Source: Flagellimonas pacifica
GTDB lineage: Bacteria > Bacteroidota > Bacteroidia > Flavobacteriales > Flavobacteriaceae
Length of the DNA stretch: 64,000 bases
Direction: 5' to 3'
NCBI RefSeq assembly: GCF_900215465.1
Contig: NZ_OBEH01000005.1
Span: 233,326-297,325 of the forward strand
In this document: positions 36,216 through 45,438 of the stretch, piece by piece
Numbering within the stretch: the stretch's first letter is position 1
Layout: every line of letters begins with the position of its first letter
The notes under the pieces: generated by a model
The model's input: only the letters and a program-made list of their open reading frames with translations
The model's database searches: none
What the model was told of the DNA's origin: nothing
Translations under genes and position numbers: made by a program

Positions 36216-39200
36216 ATGAAATACTCGAAAAAAAAGTATCTGGACTATATGGTCCGGACCATCGATGCGCTTATGGCCACCGATTCCACTCCCCATGTTT
36301 TTATCAATAATCCCGGTTTCGGAAACATCTTCGACATCCTTAAAAACGATTCGTACCGGAACAGGCTCACGGAAAAATTAATCGAATACGGTGATGCGGA
36401 CTACGCCCAGACCATAATGAGCAGCCTAAAAAAAGGGTCCCTCAATTCGTTTTATACCCCTGACCCCGTAGTGAACTCCATCACCGCTTATATCAAGGAC
36501 CTCGATGGCTTTGATCCAAAGACCATATTGGAACCAAGCGCCGGCAATGGCCTGTTCATACGCGCCCTCTCAAAATCCTTCCCATCTTCAAAATTCACCG
36601 CTTTCGAAAAGGAAATACTCACGGTACGTATTCTTGAACACAACTTCAAGTTCAACGATAACGTCAAGATCTATGGTATTCCCTTTGAAAATATCGCCCA
36701 GACCGACGCGACCAAGAGGTATGACCTTGTGGTAAGCAATATTCCCTTTGGCGCCAATAAGATATTCGATACCCAATTACAGGACCATCCGTTACAGTCC
36801 CAAATCTCCAAGAACATCCATTCCTATTTTATCCACAAAAGTCTGGCATCCTTAAAACCATCGGGGGTGTCCGTTTTGATATGTACCAAGAACTTCATGG
36901 ACAAGTCAAAATATGCCCAAATAAGGGAGGATGTAATGAATACGAACAACTTTGTAGGCGGGCTGCGCTTACCGGACTCCACCTTCGCCCAAGAGAATAC
37001 GGCCGTTGTAACGGATATATTGGTCTTTCAGAACAATGCCCATATCAAGCCGTCCCAGGACCAGGAAAAAAGCAATGCACTTTTCATGGGGTCTTCGGAA
37101 AAACAGTTAGGGGACAATTTCGTCCAGATCAGCGATTATTTTTCGGCCTATCCGAACCGTGTCATGGGCGAGTTGGTAGAAGGCGGTCTATATGACAATA
37201 GGGACTATACGGTCAAAAGCGCCATGAATATCGATATGCTTTCAAGTGAAATAAACGAAGGTTTGAGAGGATTTAAAATTGCCCCAAATCTCCAAAAAAC
37301 CAAAGCTGTCGCCATAACAGAGCCCATTCAAAAACCCCTCGCCCAAGCACAAATCCCTGCCCCAAAACCATTAAAGAACGAATTCGGAAAATTAAGGCCT
37401 GGCAACTTGTTCATCAAACAACAAAAGCTCTATAAAATCAATGGTGATAATGCCCTTGAACCTATACGGGTAAAACCGAAGGAGTTCGACCGCTTGTCAA
37501 AAATATTGGCACTGCGCGACACCTATTTTAAACTGCTCGAAGGGGCCGACGACAATTCGGACAAAATCAGGGACGAGCTGGACTATCAATACGATGCCTT
37601 TGATTTTCAGTACGGCCAACTTCATGACAAGGCCAATTACCCTTTTGTCACCTTGGATATCCAAGGGCCGATGCTCCTGGGCTTGGAAACCCCCAAAGAT
37701 GGTGCCTTTATAAAATCCGATGTTTTCCATGCCCCACAAATAACCAAAGGATTACCGGAACCCAAGGTGGAAGCAACTAAGCTCCTTAGCCTGGAAGACG
37801 CCATCTATTATTCGCTCAACAGGTACAATCGTATCGACCTTGGTTCTTTGAAAGAAAATACGGGGAAGCTACCTGAGGAAATTATCAAAGAATCCTTGGA
37901 CCGCCAGCTCTTGTTCTTAAACCCTGAGGAAAAGGGTTGGGAACTCTCGCCAAAGTTCCTCTTCCTTTCGGGGACCATTTACGAAAAACTAAATGCCTAC
38001 CGCAAAAATGATTTTGGCCAATATCAGCCCTATGTGGATAAATCATATATCGATAAGAGTATGTTGTCCCTGGAAAAGGTCAGGCCACCAATGACCCCGT
38101 TCGAGGATTTGGATGTCAAATTGCACGAACCTTGGTTCCCTATCGAATTTACCCAGGCATTTATTTACGATACCTATAGATCGTTGGTGCATATCGCCTA
38201 CAATGACAGTACCTCCAAATACATGGTCAAGATCGAAAAGGCGGATTATGAATATATCAAAAAGTTCAGCGTCCAGACCGAACACCGGTATTATTATTTT
38301 AGCGATATTCTTGAAGGCGCCCTGAATTCAACAATTCCCTATGTGTCCAAAGGCTCAAAGGAACGTAAGCGTACCGATAAGGCCAAGATGCAGGAGATAC
38401 GGATAAAATTCGACCTGCTGTACAAAGAGTTCCATACCTACATCGTCGGGAAGCCCCAGATCAAGGAAAGGTTGGAACGTATTTTCTACAATACCTATGA
38501 TGCACAGGTCCACCCAAAATACGATGGGGACTATCTTCAGTTCGAAGGGCTCCGGCATTTTACCCCCTACAAGAGCCAAAAGGATACCGTGGCCGGTATC
38601 ATCATCAACCAAGGCCTGTTGGTGAATAAGGAAGTAGGTTTTGGAAAGACCCTGGATATTGCGCTGACCACCCAAAAGCTAAAAGAACTTGAGCTGTCAA
38701 GGAAAACCTTGGTCATCGGCCTGCGTTCCACTGTGATCCAGTTGGAACGGGAACTGTTGAACGCCTTTCCCACGATGAAACTCTTGGTGGCACACGACAA
38801 GGTGGTCAAGGGCCTGGCCAAAAGAAACGCCTTCTTCAAAAAAATAAGCACCAATCCATACGATGTGGTGTTGATGAGCCACGACACTTTTAAGTTCATT
38901 CCACAATCCCCAGAGGTCATACAGGAGATCATCCGAGAGGAACTGGAGAACCTCGAACGTGACCTTAGTGTTATCCATACCGATAAATACAATATCAATA
39001 AAAGGGTACTCAAAGGACTGGAGCAGCGAAAGGAAAATCTGGAGGTCAGCCTACAACAGGTATATTTTCAGATTAAAAGGGGCCAAAGCGATATCGTCAA
39101 TTTTGACCAAATGGGCTTTGAGCATATCATGGTCGATGAATCGCATAAATTCAAGAACCTGATGTACACCACCCGCCATAACCGGGTAGCGGGACTCAAT

Positions 39201-41123
39201 ACCGACAAAGGTTCCGAGCGAAGTAAAAACCTATTGGTCGCCATGCGTACCCTGCAAAAGGCCAAGACCAAGGATTTTCAGACAACCTTTCTATCGGGGA
39301 CCCCCATATCCAATTCCATCACCGAGGTATATGTGCTGTTCAAATACCTTATCCCACATCGCATGGAACAAATGAACATTACCTCTTTCGACCAATGGGC
39401 ACAAGTATTCGCGAACAAATCCTATGAATTCGAACCTACGGTATCCGGGGATTATAAGGTTCGCGAGCGCTTCCGGTCGTTCAAGAAAATGAAACTGCTC
39501 TCCTCGCTCTACAACGAAATCTCGATTATCGTCAACGGCACCACCCACCAGATCGATAGGCCCAAAATGCAACTTGATGTACACACCTTGAAACCCACCC
39601 CTGCACAATTGGAATATTTTGAACAGATCAAGGAATTTCTTAGAACTGGGGACAGCAGTTTGTTATATGGTGCCAAACATTATACCGAAGAACAGAAAAG
39701 TGCATTGTCGTTGATCGCGCTCCACCATATGCGGAACGCGTCCATCGACCCTAGGCTGCTGAACGGGGAATTAGCGGATCCCGGAGACGCCAAATTAAGG
39801 ACCATTGCCTCCGAAGTTTACGCCACCTATAAACAAACCGAACCGTTCAAAGGTACCCAGGCCATATTCTCCGATCTCGGCGTGCCCAAGGACAGCTTTA
39901 ATATTTATGGAGAACTCAAAAGAATCCTGACCGAGGAATACGATATACCCATGGAAGAAGTGGTATTCATACACGATTTCAGGACCGACACCAAACGATT
40001 GGAGTGTTTCAAGAAAGTGAACAACGGGGAGTACAGGGTTATCATAGGCTCTACCGAAAAATTAGGAACCGGGACCAATATCCAGGAACGATTGGTACGG
40101 ATACACCATGTGGATATTCCCTACCGCCCGACGGATATCGACCAGCGCAATGGTCGTGGGGTACGCAAGGGGAATATAGGTGCCAAAGAGCACCATGATA
40201 ACGAGGTGGTGGTGTCCTTCTACATCGTTGAAAACTGCACCGATGCCCTAATGCTGAACAATGTCAATATCAAAAAGAACTTTATCGAACAATTGACCAA
40301 TGGCACCATACAGTTCAACAGATTGGATATGGGACCCGTCAACGACGAAGGTTCCATAGATTACAAGACCTTGCTCGCCGTTGCCAAGAACGACCCCTTG
40401 TACCTCGAAAAGGAGGAGTTGGCCAAACAATTGGACGAACTTCAACTGGAACGCTCCATTTACAAGAAAAACCGCTTGGAGGCCAAAAACAATATTTCCT
40501 TTTATGAGACCGAACTCGTAAGAACATCCAAAAATGTAACAAAACTTGAAAATGACCTGCCCCAATGGGATACGTTATCGGATAAGGATTCATACTATAA
40601 AGCCTTAAGGGGGGCACTCAATAGCCCAGATGCTTCCGATGCCCTAATGCTAGGGGAAGACCTCAATACCACCTTGCAGGCCAAAAAAGAAGAAATCGGC
40701 GAGCATACCATTGTTACCATATCCAACGCAAAAATGGTTTTAAAAGTAGAGGACATACAACACCATCAGTTGCTGGTCGTTACTCCGAATGCATCATATG
40801 GTTACGGTTCCAAAAGAATAGTGTCGAACTGGAACAGTTTGGCCGACTATATGCACAATGCCCTATCCAAAATACCCAAATCCCTAGCTGCGCAACAAGA
40901 GCTGGTGGCCGAATTCAAAAAAACCATCAAGGCCAACCAAAAAGTACTGGAACTCCACTTCGACAAGACAGAAGAACTCGAACTGGTCGAAAAACGGCTT
41001 GTGGAGATCAATGCGGACCTGGATGAAAAGTACGATGCCGAACCAGAGGAAAAAGAGGAATCGAAAAAGGTGCAATCGAAGGCCCTTCATGAAACGAAGA
41101 GCGACCAGGGGATTACTTTATAA
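36216..41123 (+). CDS. N6-adenine methylase / SNF2-like helicase fusion of a mobile element
   Basis: 1635 residues. The N-terminal methylase shows motif I EPSAGNGLFIRAL (106-118) and motif IV NIPFG (175-179) in place of the usual NPPF/Y. After a ~500-residue linker comes a superfamily 2 helicase: the P-loop region EVGFGKT (near 805), DESH Walker B (near 973), SGTPISNS and the motif VI region DQRNGRGVRKG (near 1310). A coiled coil closes it. Such giant methylase-helicases are typical of Bacteroidota conjugative elements and resemble phage P1 DarB-type antirestriction proteins. Protection of incoming DNA from restriction is the likely role but is inferred. The Ile in motif IV may alter catalysis. 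Confidence 0.8.
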   Translation: MKYSKKKYLDYMVRTIDALMATDSTPHVFINNPGFGNIFDILKNDSYRNRLTEKLIEYGDADYAQTIMSSLKKGSLNSFYTPDPVVNSITAYIKDLDGFDPKTILEPSAGNGLFIRALSKSFPSSKFTAFEKEILTVRILEHNFKFNDNVKIYGIPFENIAQTDATKRYDLVVSNIPFGANKIFDTQLQDHPLQSQISKNIHSYFIHKSLASLKPSGVSVLICTKNFMDKSKYAQIREDVMNTNNFVGGLRLPDSTFAQENTAVVTDILVFQNNAHIKPSQDQEKSNALFMGSSEKQLGDNFVQISDYFSAYPNRVMGELVEGGLYDNRDYTVKSAMNIDMLSSEINEGLRGFKIAPNLQKTKAVAITEPIQKPLAQAQIPAPKPLKNEFGKLRPGNLFIKQQKLYKINGDNALEPIRVKPKEFDRLSKILALRDTYFKLLEGADDNSDKIRDELDYQYDAFDFQYGQLHDKANYPFVTLDIQGPMLLGLETPKDGAFIKSDVFHAPQITKGLPEPKVEATKLLSLEDAIYYSLNRYNRIDLGSLKENTGKLPEEIIKESLDRQLLFLNPEEKGWELSPKFLFLSGTIYEKLNAYRKNDFGQYQPYVDKSYIDKSMLSLEKVRPPMTPFEDLDVKLHEPWFPIEFTQAFIYDTYRSLVHIAYNDSTSKYMVKIEKADYEYIKKFSVQTEHRYYYFSDILEGALNSTIPYVSKGSKERKRTDKAKMQEIRIKFDLLYKEFHTYIVGKPQIKERLERIFYNTYDAQVHPKYDGDYLQFEGLRHFTPYKSQKDTVAGIIINQGLLVNKEVGFGKTLDIALTTQKLKELELSRKTLVIGLRSTVIQLERELLNAFPTMKLLVAHDKVVKGLAKRNAFFKKISTNPYDVVLMSHDTFKFIPQSPEVIQEIIREELENLERDLSVIHTDKYNINKRVLKGLEQRKENLEVSLQQVYFQIKRGQSDIVNFDQMGFEHIMVDESHKFKNLMYTTRHNRVAGLNTDKGSERSKNLLVAMRTLQKAKTKDFQTTFLSGTPISNSITEVYVLFKYLIPHRMEQMNITSFDQWAQVFANKSYEFEPTVSGDYKVRERFRSFKKMKLLSSLYNEISIIVNGTTHQIDRPKMQLDVHTLKPTPAQLEYFEQIKEFLRTGDSSLLYGAKHYTEEQKSALSLIALHHMRNASIDPRLLNGELADPGDAKLRTIASEVYATYKQTEPFKGTQAIFSDLGVPKDSFNIYGELKRILTEEYDIPMEEVVFIHDFRTDTKRLECFKKVNNGEYRVIIGSTEKLGTGTNIQERLVRIHHVDIPYRPTDIDQRNGRGVRKGNIGAKEHHDNEVVVSFYIVENCTDALMLNNVNIKKNFIEQLTNGTIQFNRLDMGPVNDEGSIDYKTLLAVAKNDPLYLEKEELAKQLDELQLERSIYKKNRLEAKNNISFYETELVRTSKNVTKLENDLPQWDTLSDKDSYYKALRGALNSPDASDALMLGEDLNTTLQAKKEEIGEHTIVTISNAKMVLKVEDIQHHQLLVVTPNASYGYGSKRIVSNWNSLADYMHNALSKIPKSLAAQQELVAEFKKTIKANQKVLELHFDKTEELELVEKRLVEINADLDEKYDAEPEEKEESKKVQSKALHETKSDQGITL

Positions 41124-41125
41124 GT

Positions 41126-41260
41126 TTTGGGCGTTGGCCGGGCTATCCGCTATATCGCCCTTGTATGCCACAAGGTTTCGTAGACCGTGGAAGAGCTCCC
41201 CAGGTCGCTTTCCACAATAACGAACCCTAGCGCCATCCTACGGCCAACGCCGCTCCTATC
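41126..41260 (+). ncRNA. Candidate structured RNA between the methylase-helicase and PRTRC genes
   Basis: A GC-rich noncoding stretch folds by eye into a multibranch structure. The closing stem is 11 bp (GGCGTTGGCCG 41130-41140 with CGGCCAACGCC 41241-41251). Inside are GGGC/GCCC (41140-41143 and 41157-41160), a hairpin CCTTGT-N5-ACAAGG (41159-41175) and a hairpin GTGGAA/TTCCAC (41187-41192 and 41210-41215). A strong terminator follows 20 bases later in the same direction. The order stem-arms-terminator is that of an independent small RNA or a regulatory leader/attenuator. I cannot name a family. The first arm shares a base with the closing stem, so exact junctions are uncertain. Confidence 0.55.
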
Positions 41261-41270
41261 CCTAACGCTT

Positions 41271-41293
41271 GCGCCCTACCGGGCGCTTTTTTT
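41271..41293 (+). terminator. Strong rho-independent terminator
   Basis: GCGCCC-TACC-GGGCGC (41271-41286) followed by seven T. An outer pair, TATCCC and GGATAG on either side, may lengthen the stem. It ends transcription after the candidate RNA and the methylase/helicase gene. Confidence 0.9.
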
Positions 41294-41414
41294 GTGGATA
41301 GGGAGAAAGAAGTCAGGGGCGGTCTTTTGCCCGATTCGGCAAGGATTACAGAGGGCTTGGGTGTATCTTGAAGGTAGTTAAGTGATTGTATAACAAGATA
41401 ATACCTGTAAAAAA

Positions 41415-41903
41415 ATGAACCAATTTTTCTCAACCTTAAAACAGACTGGTATCCACCAGTATGCCATTAGTGTCCTGTTCGATAACGATACGGTCAGCGT
41501 ATCGCTCTTGCCCAAATCGAACGCCGACGACCTGGCGTTGAAATCCCTAAAACCATTTACCCTCCGTGGTACGGTCACAGAAGTGGACGAACGGTTTTTT
41601 GAAATCCTCCGTAAACCCTTGGAGCGGACAAAGGCACTTTTCGAGAATACCACGGCTTTTGAAAAGACCTTGAAGGAAACGGAGCAAAAGACCCAACAGG
41701 CGAAAAAGAAGAAGGAATCGACCGCCAAAAAAGCCTCAGAACTAAAGCAACTGCTCAAGGAAAAGGGTTTCAACCCCATGACCGACCACAAGAAGGCGAC
41801 CGACCTCGCCAACGAAATCCTGAAAATCGACCCGAACCATTCCGAGGCACAAAAGACCGTCAAGGATATGAAGGCATATGAATCCCCTAAACTGTTCGAA
41901 TAA
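41415..41903 (+). CDS. PRTRC system protein E
   Basis: 162 residues. The N-terminal domain (FFSTLKQTGIHQYAISVLFDNDTVSVSLLP, then LKPFTLRGTVTEVDERFFE) matches protein E of the ParB-related ThiF-related cassette. The C-terminal half is a Lys/Glu-rich coiled coil and a charged tail. The cassette's molecular role is unknown; it occurs on plasmids and integrative elements. Its stop overlaps the next start by one base (TAATG). A minus-strand open frame across this gene is a shadow of its GC-rich codons. Confidence 0.8.
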   Translation: MNQFFSTLKQTGIHQYAISVLFDNDTVSVSLLPKSNADDLALKSLKPFTLRGTVTEVDERFFEILRKPLERTKALFENTTAFEKTLKETEQKTQQAKKKKESTAKKASELKQLLKEKGFNPMTDHKKATDLANEILKIDPNHSEAQKTVKDMKAYESPKLFE

Positions 41904-42121
41904 TGGAAGTCACGACAATAGAACGCAAATACGTCTACGAAAACGGGAACAACGACACTATTGAACTGGATGATATTGATTTCAGCTTCTCCCATGTACA
42001 GGTCATGGAACACTACGCACAGATATATGCCGAACTGACCAATGCCAAGATTATGGACAAGGGTATCGTGAACGGCTTCCATGAAATCCATTTCAAGACT
42101 TTGGCAGGGACAAAAGGATAG
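41903..42121 (+). CDS. PRTRC system protein C
   Basis: 72 residues ending in GTKG, the family's constant terminus, with the characteristic SPHQVM-like VQVMEHYAQIYAELTNAKI helix and a hydrophobic strand FHEIHFKTLAG. The length and order (E then C) match PRTRC cassettes. It shares a base with the E stop. Function unknown. Confidence 0.85.
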   Translation: MEVTTIERKYVYENGNNDTIELDDIDFSFSHVQVMEHYAQIYAELTNAKIMDKGIVNGFHEIHFKTLAGTKG

Positions 42122-42125
42122 CCCG

Positions 42126-42305
42126 ATGAACGTAGACGAATTTTTAAAACAAAGACCATGCACACCCAAGGCAAAACCAATACCATCAAAAGAACTAAAG
42201 GGGTTCCACGACCGACTTTTCAAGGCCGTACAACAGTCCCAATACAAAAACGGGACGCAAAGACCCAAACTGCTCCGTCCAAAGGCCTTTCCCTTTCTGA
42301 CGTAA
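42126..42305 (+). CDS. Small PRTRC-linked ORF overlapping the next gene
   Basis: 59 residues from the ATG at 42126, preceded by a GGA-containing purine stretch. The sequence (DEFLKQRPCTPKAKPIPSK) is balanced like a real protein and continues to 42305 in phase 0. The alternative long frame from 42158 reads unnaturally basic and Thr/Lys-rich in the same stretch, so coding potential moves from this frame to the other between 42280 and 42320. It is either a separate small gene or the true N-terminus of the next protein joined by a frameshift. Confidence 0.5.
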   Translation: MNVDEFLKQRPCTPKAKPIPSKELKGFHDRLFKAVQQSQYKNGTQRPKLLRPKAFPFLT

Positions 42306-42316
42306 CGATAGCACCG

Positions 42317-43198
42317 ATGCTTGCCCATCCCGTATTGGGGGAAAAGAAGCTCGACCTTCGGGAGCTTGCCCAACTTATGGTGGAGGCGACCCGTTATTTT
42401 TCGGGGAACATCGACCATTGGCGATTTTTGCCATCGGACAGCTATGATGATTTGATCTTACGCTGTGCCAATCGGTTAAGGGATAGGGGAGGCATTGACC
42501 ATATGGACATTTTACAGGCAGATGGGTATCTGCGATTGGTGGCCAAACGCTATATTGGGAACAGGGGTACGGTGCATTGTATCCCCTTGCGACCCATACT
42601 CCCGTTGCGATGGAAGAACCCCGCACTTTTCCATATCCTGTTCTCCTTTGTAAAGGAACTGCCGTATATCGGTATGTTCCAGACCACCGAATCAAGGATA
42701 GACTGGATATGGGAGTTCCTTTTTGAAGAGGAAACATACCATAAGAAGCAGGGTAAGGCATTTTCAAAAGACCATTCCGTCAAGTTTTTCAGCCGTTATG
42801 AAAGCCTTTTTGACGGTTACGCAATACGGGATTGGAAAACCTTGTTGGAAAGGTACAGCCCTAGAAAGCCCTTGCACAGGAAAATCAAGCGATTGTTGCT
42901 CAAAGCCAATACCATTGACTTTCAAAAACCCTTTTGCCTTAGTGTAAGGGATGCCCATCAGAGCATGTTCGAGCATTGGGAATCCTTCCTTATCGTGGAC
43001 GACCCCGATAGCGAATTTACCCGTGCCTATATCGAAATGCTCAACGAATGCTCCAACGAATACGATATTACCTCGGCTTTTCAGCATACTGTGGTCGAAC
43101 AGGGTAACATACAGCCCTTTAGGGAAGGTGTATCCTATCAATTGAACCGATTGGAGGAATTTCTTTCCGAACTGAACGAACTATTAAGACAACTATAA
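42317..43198 (+). CDS. PRTRC-linked hypothetical protein (possibly protein F)
   Basis: 293 residues from the ATG at 42317; the same frame opens at an ATG at 42158, but the first ~50 residues from there do not look coding. The protein is soluble and rich in aromatic residues (HWRFLPSDSYDDLILRC, then IDWIWEFLFEEETY). By position between PRTRC C and B it may correspond to protein F, but I cannot see a family motif and leave it unnamed. It ends three bases before the protein B start. Confidence 0.5.
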   Translation: MLAHPVLGEKKLDLRELAQLMVEATRYFSGNIDHWRFLPSDSYDDLILRCANRLRDRGGIDHMDILQADGYLRLVAKRYIGNRGTVHCIPLRPILPLRWKNPALFHILFSFVKELPYIGMFQTTESRIDWIWEFLFEEETYHKKQGKAFSKDHSVKFFSRYESLFDGYAIRDWKTLLERYSPRKPLHRKIKRLLLKANTIDFQKPFCLSVRDAHQSMFEHWESFLIVDDPDSEFTRAYIEMLNECSNEYDITSAFQHTVVEQGNIQPFREGVSYQLNRLEEFLSELNELLRQL

Positions 43199-43201
43199 GA
43201 A

Positions 43202-43909
43202 ATGGAACACATAGCTATATTACAGCCCGATCAGCACTTCCTTCCCAAGTTTGCCATTATCGGCCATTCCCAAGAGAAGGACTACTACAACAGGGGATAT
43301 TACTTTTCGTACCACAACATCGTGGGCGAAAAATTGACAGCGGGAATGCCTTTGACCAAGGATACCGCCCGAAACATTTTTTCCTGTTTGGAAGGGGACT
43401 TGTTCAAGTTCAGTTTTAAGGGGATGCTGCCAAAGACCCTTATCCATTTTGGTTTTAAGGGAAACCTTCAATTGGTATGGTACGTACACCCCAAACAGTA
43501 CACCTTGTACTTTGATGCGAAAACGGGCATCCGAACGGGAAAATACCCATTGCCCAAATTGGTCTTTTCCCTTGTCGCCAAGACCCTGAGCGTTTTCGCC
43601 CTGAACCGTTCCGATACCTTGGGCGATTCCACACCCTTATATCATGCACCCTTATTGAACATCAACGCCCGTGGAAAGGTGTGTATGGGTACGGCTACGG
43701 TCGATTATGACGGATTTGAACACTATGAGGACATCATGGGCTTCGTGGAACAGCAGTTTTTCCGCTCCGTGTTTACCGAGACCCACCACAATAATATTGC
43801 TCAGGGCAATATTGTACAGATCATGGAAAGCAATTTGGACAGACCATCATTTGAGGATGGGATATTGATAAAGAACAACATGACCCTAAACCGACTGTAT
43901 GAAAACTAG
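43202..43909 (+). CDS. PRTRC system protein B
   Basis: 235 residues. LIHFGFKGNLQLVWYVHPKQYTLYF in the middle and PKLVFSLVAKTLSVFAL, then LYHAPLLNINARGKVCMGTA, match PRTRC protein B, a metal-free beta-rich protein of unknown role that sits next to the ThiF-like partner. The ThiF gene begins inside its last codons (11-base overlap). Proteins A, D and the ParB homologue of the full cassette are not in this window. Confidence 0.8.
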   Translation: MEHIAILQPDQHFLPKFAIIGHSQEKDYYNRGYYFSYHNIVGEKLTAGMPLTKDTARNIFSCLEGDLFKFSFKGMLPKTLIHFGFKGNLQLVWYVHPKQYTLYFDAKTGIRTGKYPLPKLVFSLVAKTLSVFALNRSDTLGDSTPLYHAPLLNINARGKVCMGTATVDYDGFEHYEDIMGFVEQQFFRSVFTETHHNNIAQGNIVQIMESNLDRPSFEDGILIKNNMTLNRLYEN

Positions 43910-44678
43910 GATACACTTTGCACCGAACTATTTCTACAACCCCACCCATCCCTTGACCATTGCCCTTATCGGGGTGGGCGGTACAGGCTCTTTGATGCTC
44001 GCACGGTTGGCACGCATCGACCATGCCCTGCGTCAAACGGGACATCCCGGACTGCACGTTACCGCATATGATTCGGATAGGGTAGAGGCCAACAACGTGG
44101 GACGACAACTCTATACCCGTTCCGATATCGGGGAGTACAAGGTGGTCAATGCGGTGGGTAAGGTTAATATGGCCTTTGGATTGCAATGGGAGGGTATACC
44201 GATGGACGCTATCCCCGATGGCGAGGATATTCGGGCGAACATCATCATCAGTTGTGTGGACAATGCTCGGTTTCGGATGTTGTTGTCACGCTCCTTGGAA
44301 TTTCCGCATCGGGGTTCGGAGTACCGTACCATGTTCTATTGGATGGACATTGGCAACAGCAGGGATACGGGTCAGTTCGTATTGGGAACCTTGTTCGATG
44401 GGGAAAGGAAAATGGAAAGGGAGGATTTTGAAATGGTGGATACATTGAAGAACATCGTTGATTTTTTTCCCGATTTGGACGCCCATGATACCCCCACCTT
44501 GCAGGGAGCGGGTTGCGCCTATTCCGATAAGTTGAACGAGCAATCGCTTTTCATCAACGATGTGCTTGTCGCCCATGCTTCCGATTGCCTGTTTCGCTTG
44601 CTCTACCATAAGCAGATACAGAAACACGGGGCATTCGTGAACCTCGAATCGGGCAGGGTAAATTCCATTGGGGTCTGA
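43899..44678 (+). CDS. PRTRC system ThiF-family E1-like protein
   Basis: 259 residues with the nucleotide-binding LIGVGGTGSLMLARL (near 23-37), the conserved Asp of TAYDSDRVEANNVGRQLY, and IIISCVDNARFR, the fold of ThiF/MoeB/E1 adenylyl transferases. The CxxC zinc pairs and catalytic Cys of classical MoeB are not evident. In PRTRC the partner it adenylates is unknown; a ubiquitin-like conjugation pathway is possible but unproven. Last gene of the cassette; a minus-strand XRE gene converges on it. Confidence 0.85.
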   Translation: MKTRIHFAPNYFYNPTHPLTIALIGVGGTGSLMLARLARIDHALRQTGHPGLHVTAYDSDRVEANNVGRQLYTRSDIGEYKVVNAVGKVNMAFGLQWEGIPMDAIPDGEDIRANIIISCVDNARFRMLLSRSLEFPHRGSEYRTMFYWMDIGNSRDTGQFVLGTLFDGERKMEREDFEMVDTLKNIVDFFPDLDAHDTPTLQGAGCAYSDKLNEQSLFINDVLVAHASDCLFRLLYHKQIQKHGAFVNLESGRVNSIGV

Positions 44679-44794
44679 CCTATATTGTCAGGTAGGGGTA
44701 TCGAACAATGGATTTTCCTGTGACAATACCTGATAGTGCACTTGAAATTAGGGAAGGGCTACGAAAAGGGGGTAGGGAAAACCCTTTGGACACT

Positions 44795-45022
44795 TCATTC
44801 CATTTCGCTGAAAAATTTTTCGAGGGATACATTGTGGATCTCCAGGATCCGTAACAACGTATTGAACTTAAAATCACCTCCGTTCTCTATTCTCCAATAG
44901 TTCCTTCGGGAAAAGCTGTGGTCGTTCGCGAAGGTTTCATGGCTCGTATAGCCCGCCTCTATTCGCAATTCCTTGATCCTTCTCCCTACTTCGGTATGTT
45001 GGTCTTTGTAATCCTTGCTCAT
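44795..45022 (-). CDS. Small XRE-type regulator
   Basis: 75 residues from the ATG at 45022. The sequence is nearly all one Cro/CI-type helix-turn-helix: EVGRRIKELRIEAGYTSHETFANDHSFSRRNYWRIENG, then LLRILEIHNVSLEKFFSE. It is divergent from the 45160 gene; the 14-bp palindrome at 45060-45073 lies between them and is the likely operator. It probably controls the small divergent gene or the element. Confidence 0.75.
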   Translation of the reverse strand: MSKDYKDQHTEVGRRIKELRIEAGYTSHETFANDHSFSRRNYWRIENGGDFKFNTLLRILEIHNVSLEKFFSEME

Positions 45023-45059
45023 CAAAGATGAATATCACAAAAACCAATCGAATAGATTA

Positions 45060-45073
45060 CGCCCTTAAGGGCG
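45060..45073. promoter_or_regulatory. Palindromic operator candidate
   Basis: CGCCCTTAAGGGCG is a perfect 14-bp palindrome in the divergent intergenic region between the XRE gene and the 45160 gene. A TATCTTTA -7-like element for the plus-strand gene follows at 45127-45134 with TTG about 22 bases upstream. Confidence 0.5.
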
Positions 45074-45159
45074 CACACTTTAATATTTTTACCTACATTT
45101 GTTGAAGGTGATTTACGGCATGACCCTATCTTTATAAAGGGATTTAAACTTTTATCGGG

Positions 45160-45438
45160 TTGAGAAAAAAGGAATTTAAGTACGTGCTCTATGGTGGTGA
45201 GGCCGCATTGGTCCTTTACGAAAAATCGACCGGTGCACTTATGGCTTCGGATACTTTCGATTTTTTACCGATACGATATTCCGATGTCAAGGAACTTGAC
45301 CACCACTCAAAGGAAAGTCCCGAGGATTGGAACAAAGGGGATGCCCTAAAGATCGATGAGGGTACATATGATCTTCTTTACCATAACCTTTGTTATAAAC
45401 TAAGGGAATATTGGCAATCGAAGAACAAGAACGGATAG
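45160..45438 (+). CDS. Hypothetical protein at the right end of the island
   Basis: 92 residues from a TTG at 45160 (the next in-frame ATG would lose the first 27 residues). The start KEFKYVLYGGEAALVLYEKSTGAL has the same pattern as the twin paralogues at 35252 and 35745 (KDFEYYM.. MYDIETGEL), suggesting a distant, shorter relative lacking the C-terminal helix. No known domain. It is read divergently from the XRE gene. Confidence 0.5.
   Translation: MRKKEFKYVLYGGEAALVLYEKSTGALMASDTFDFLPIRYSDVKELDHHSKESPEDWNKGDALKIDEGTYDLLYHNLCYKLREYWQSKNKNG

Noticed and set aside
38567..39013. Minus-strand open frame inside the helicase
   Set aside because: Lies across Walker A and DESH-region coding sequence; Ser/Leu-rich shadow translation.
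41124..41381. Plus-strand open frames in the GC-rich gap (41187-41381)
   Set aside because: The region pairs as RNA stems and includes a terminator; translation is low-complexity and stops cannot define a protein.
41378..42418. A long open frame on the minus strand opposite PRTRC E and C
   Set aside because: Cys/Phe/Ser-rich translation without domains, fully covered by recognised genes on the plus strand; a codon-bias shadow.
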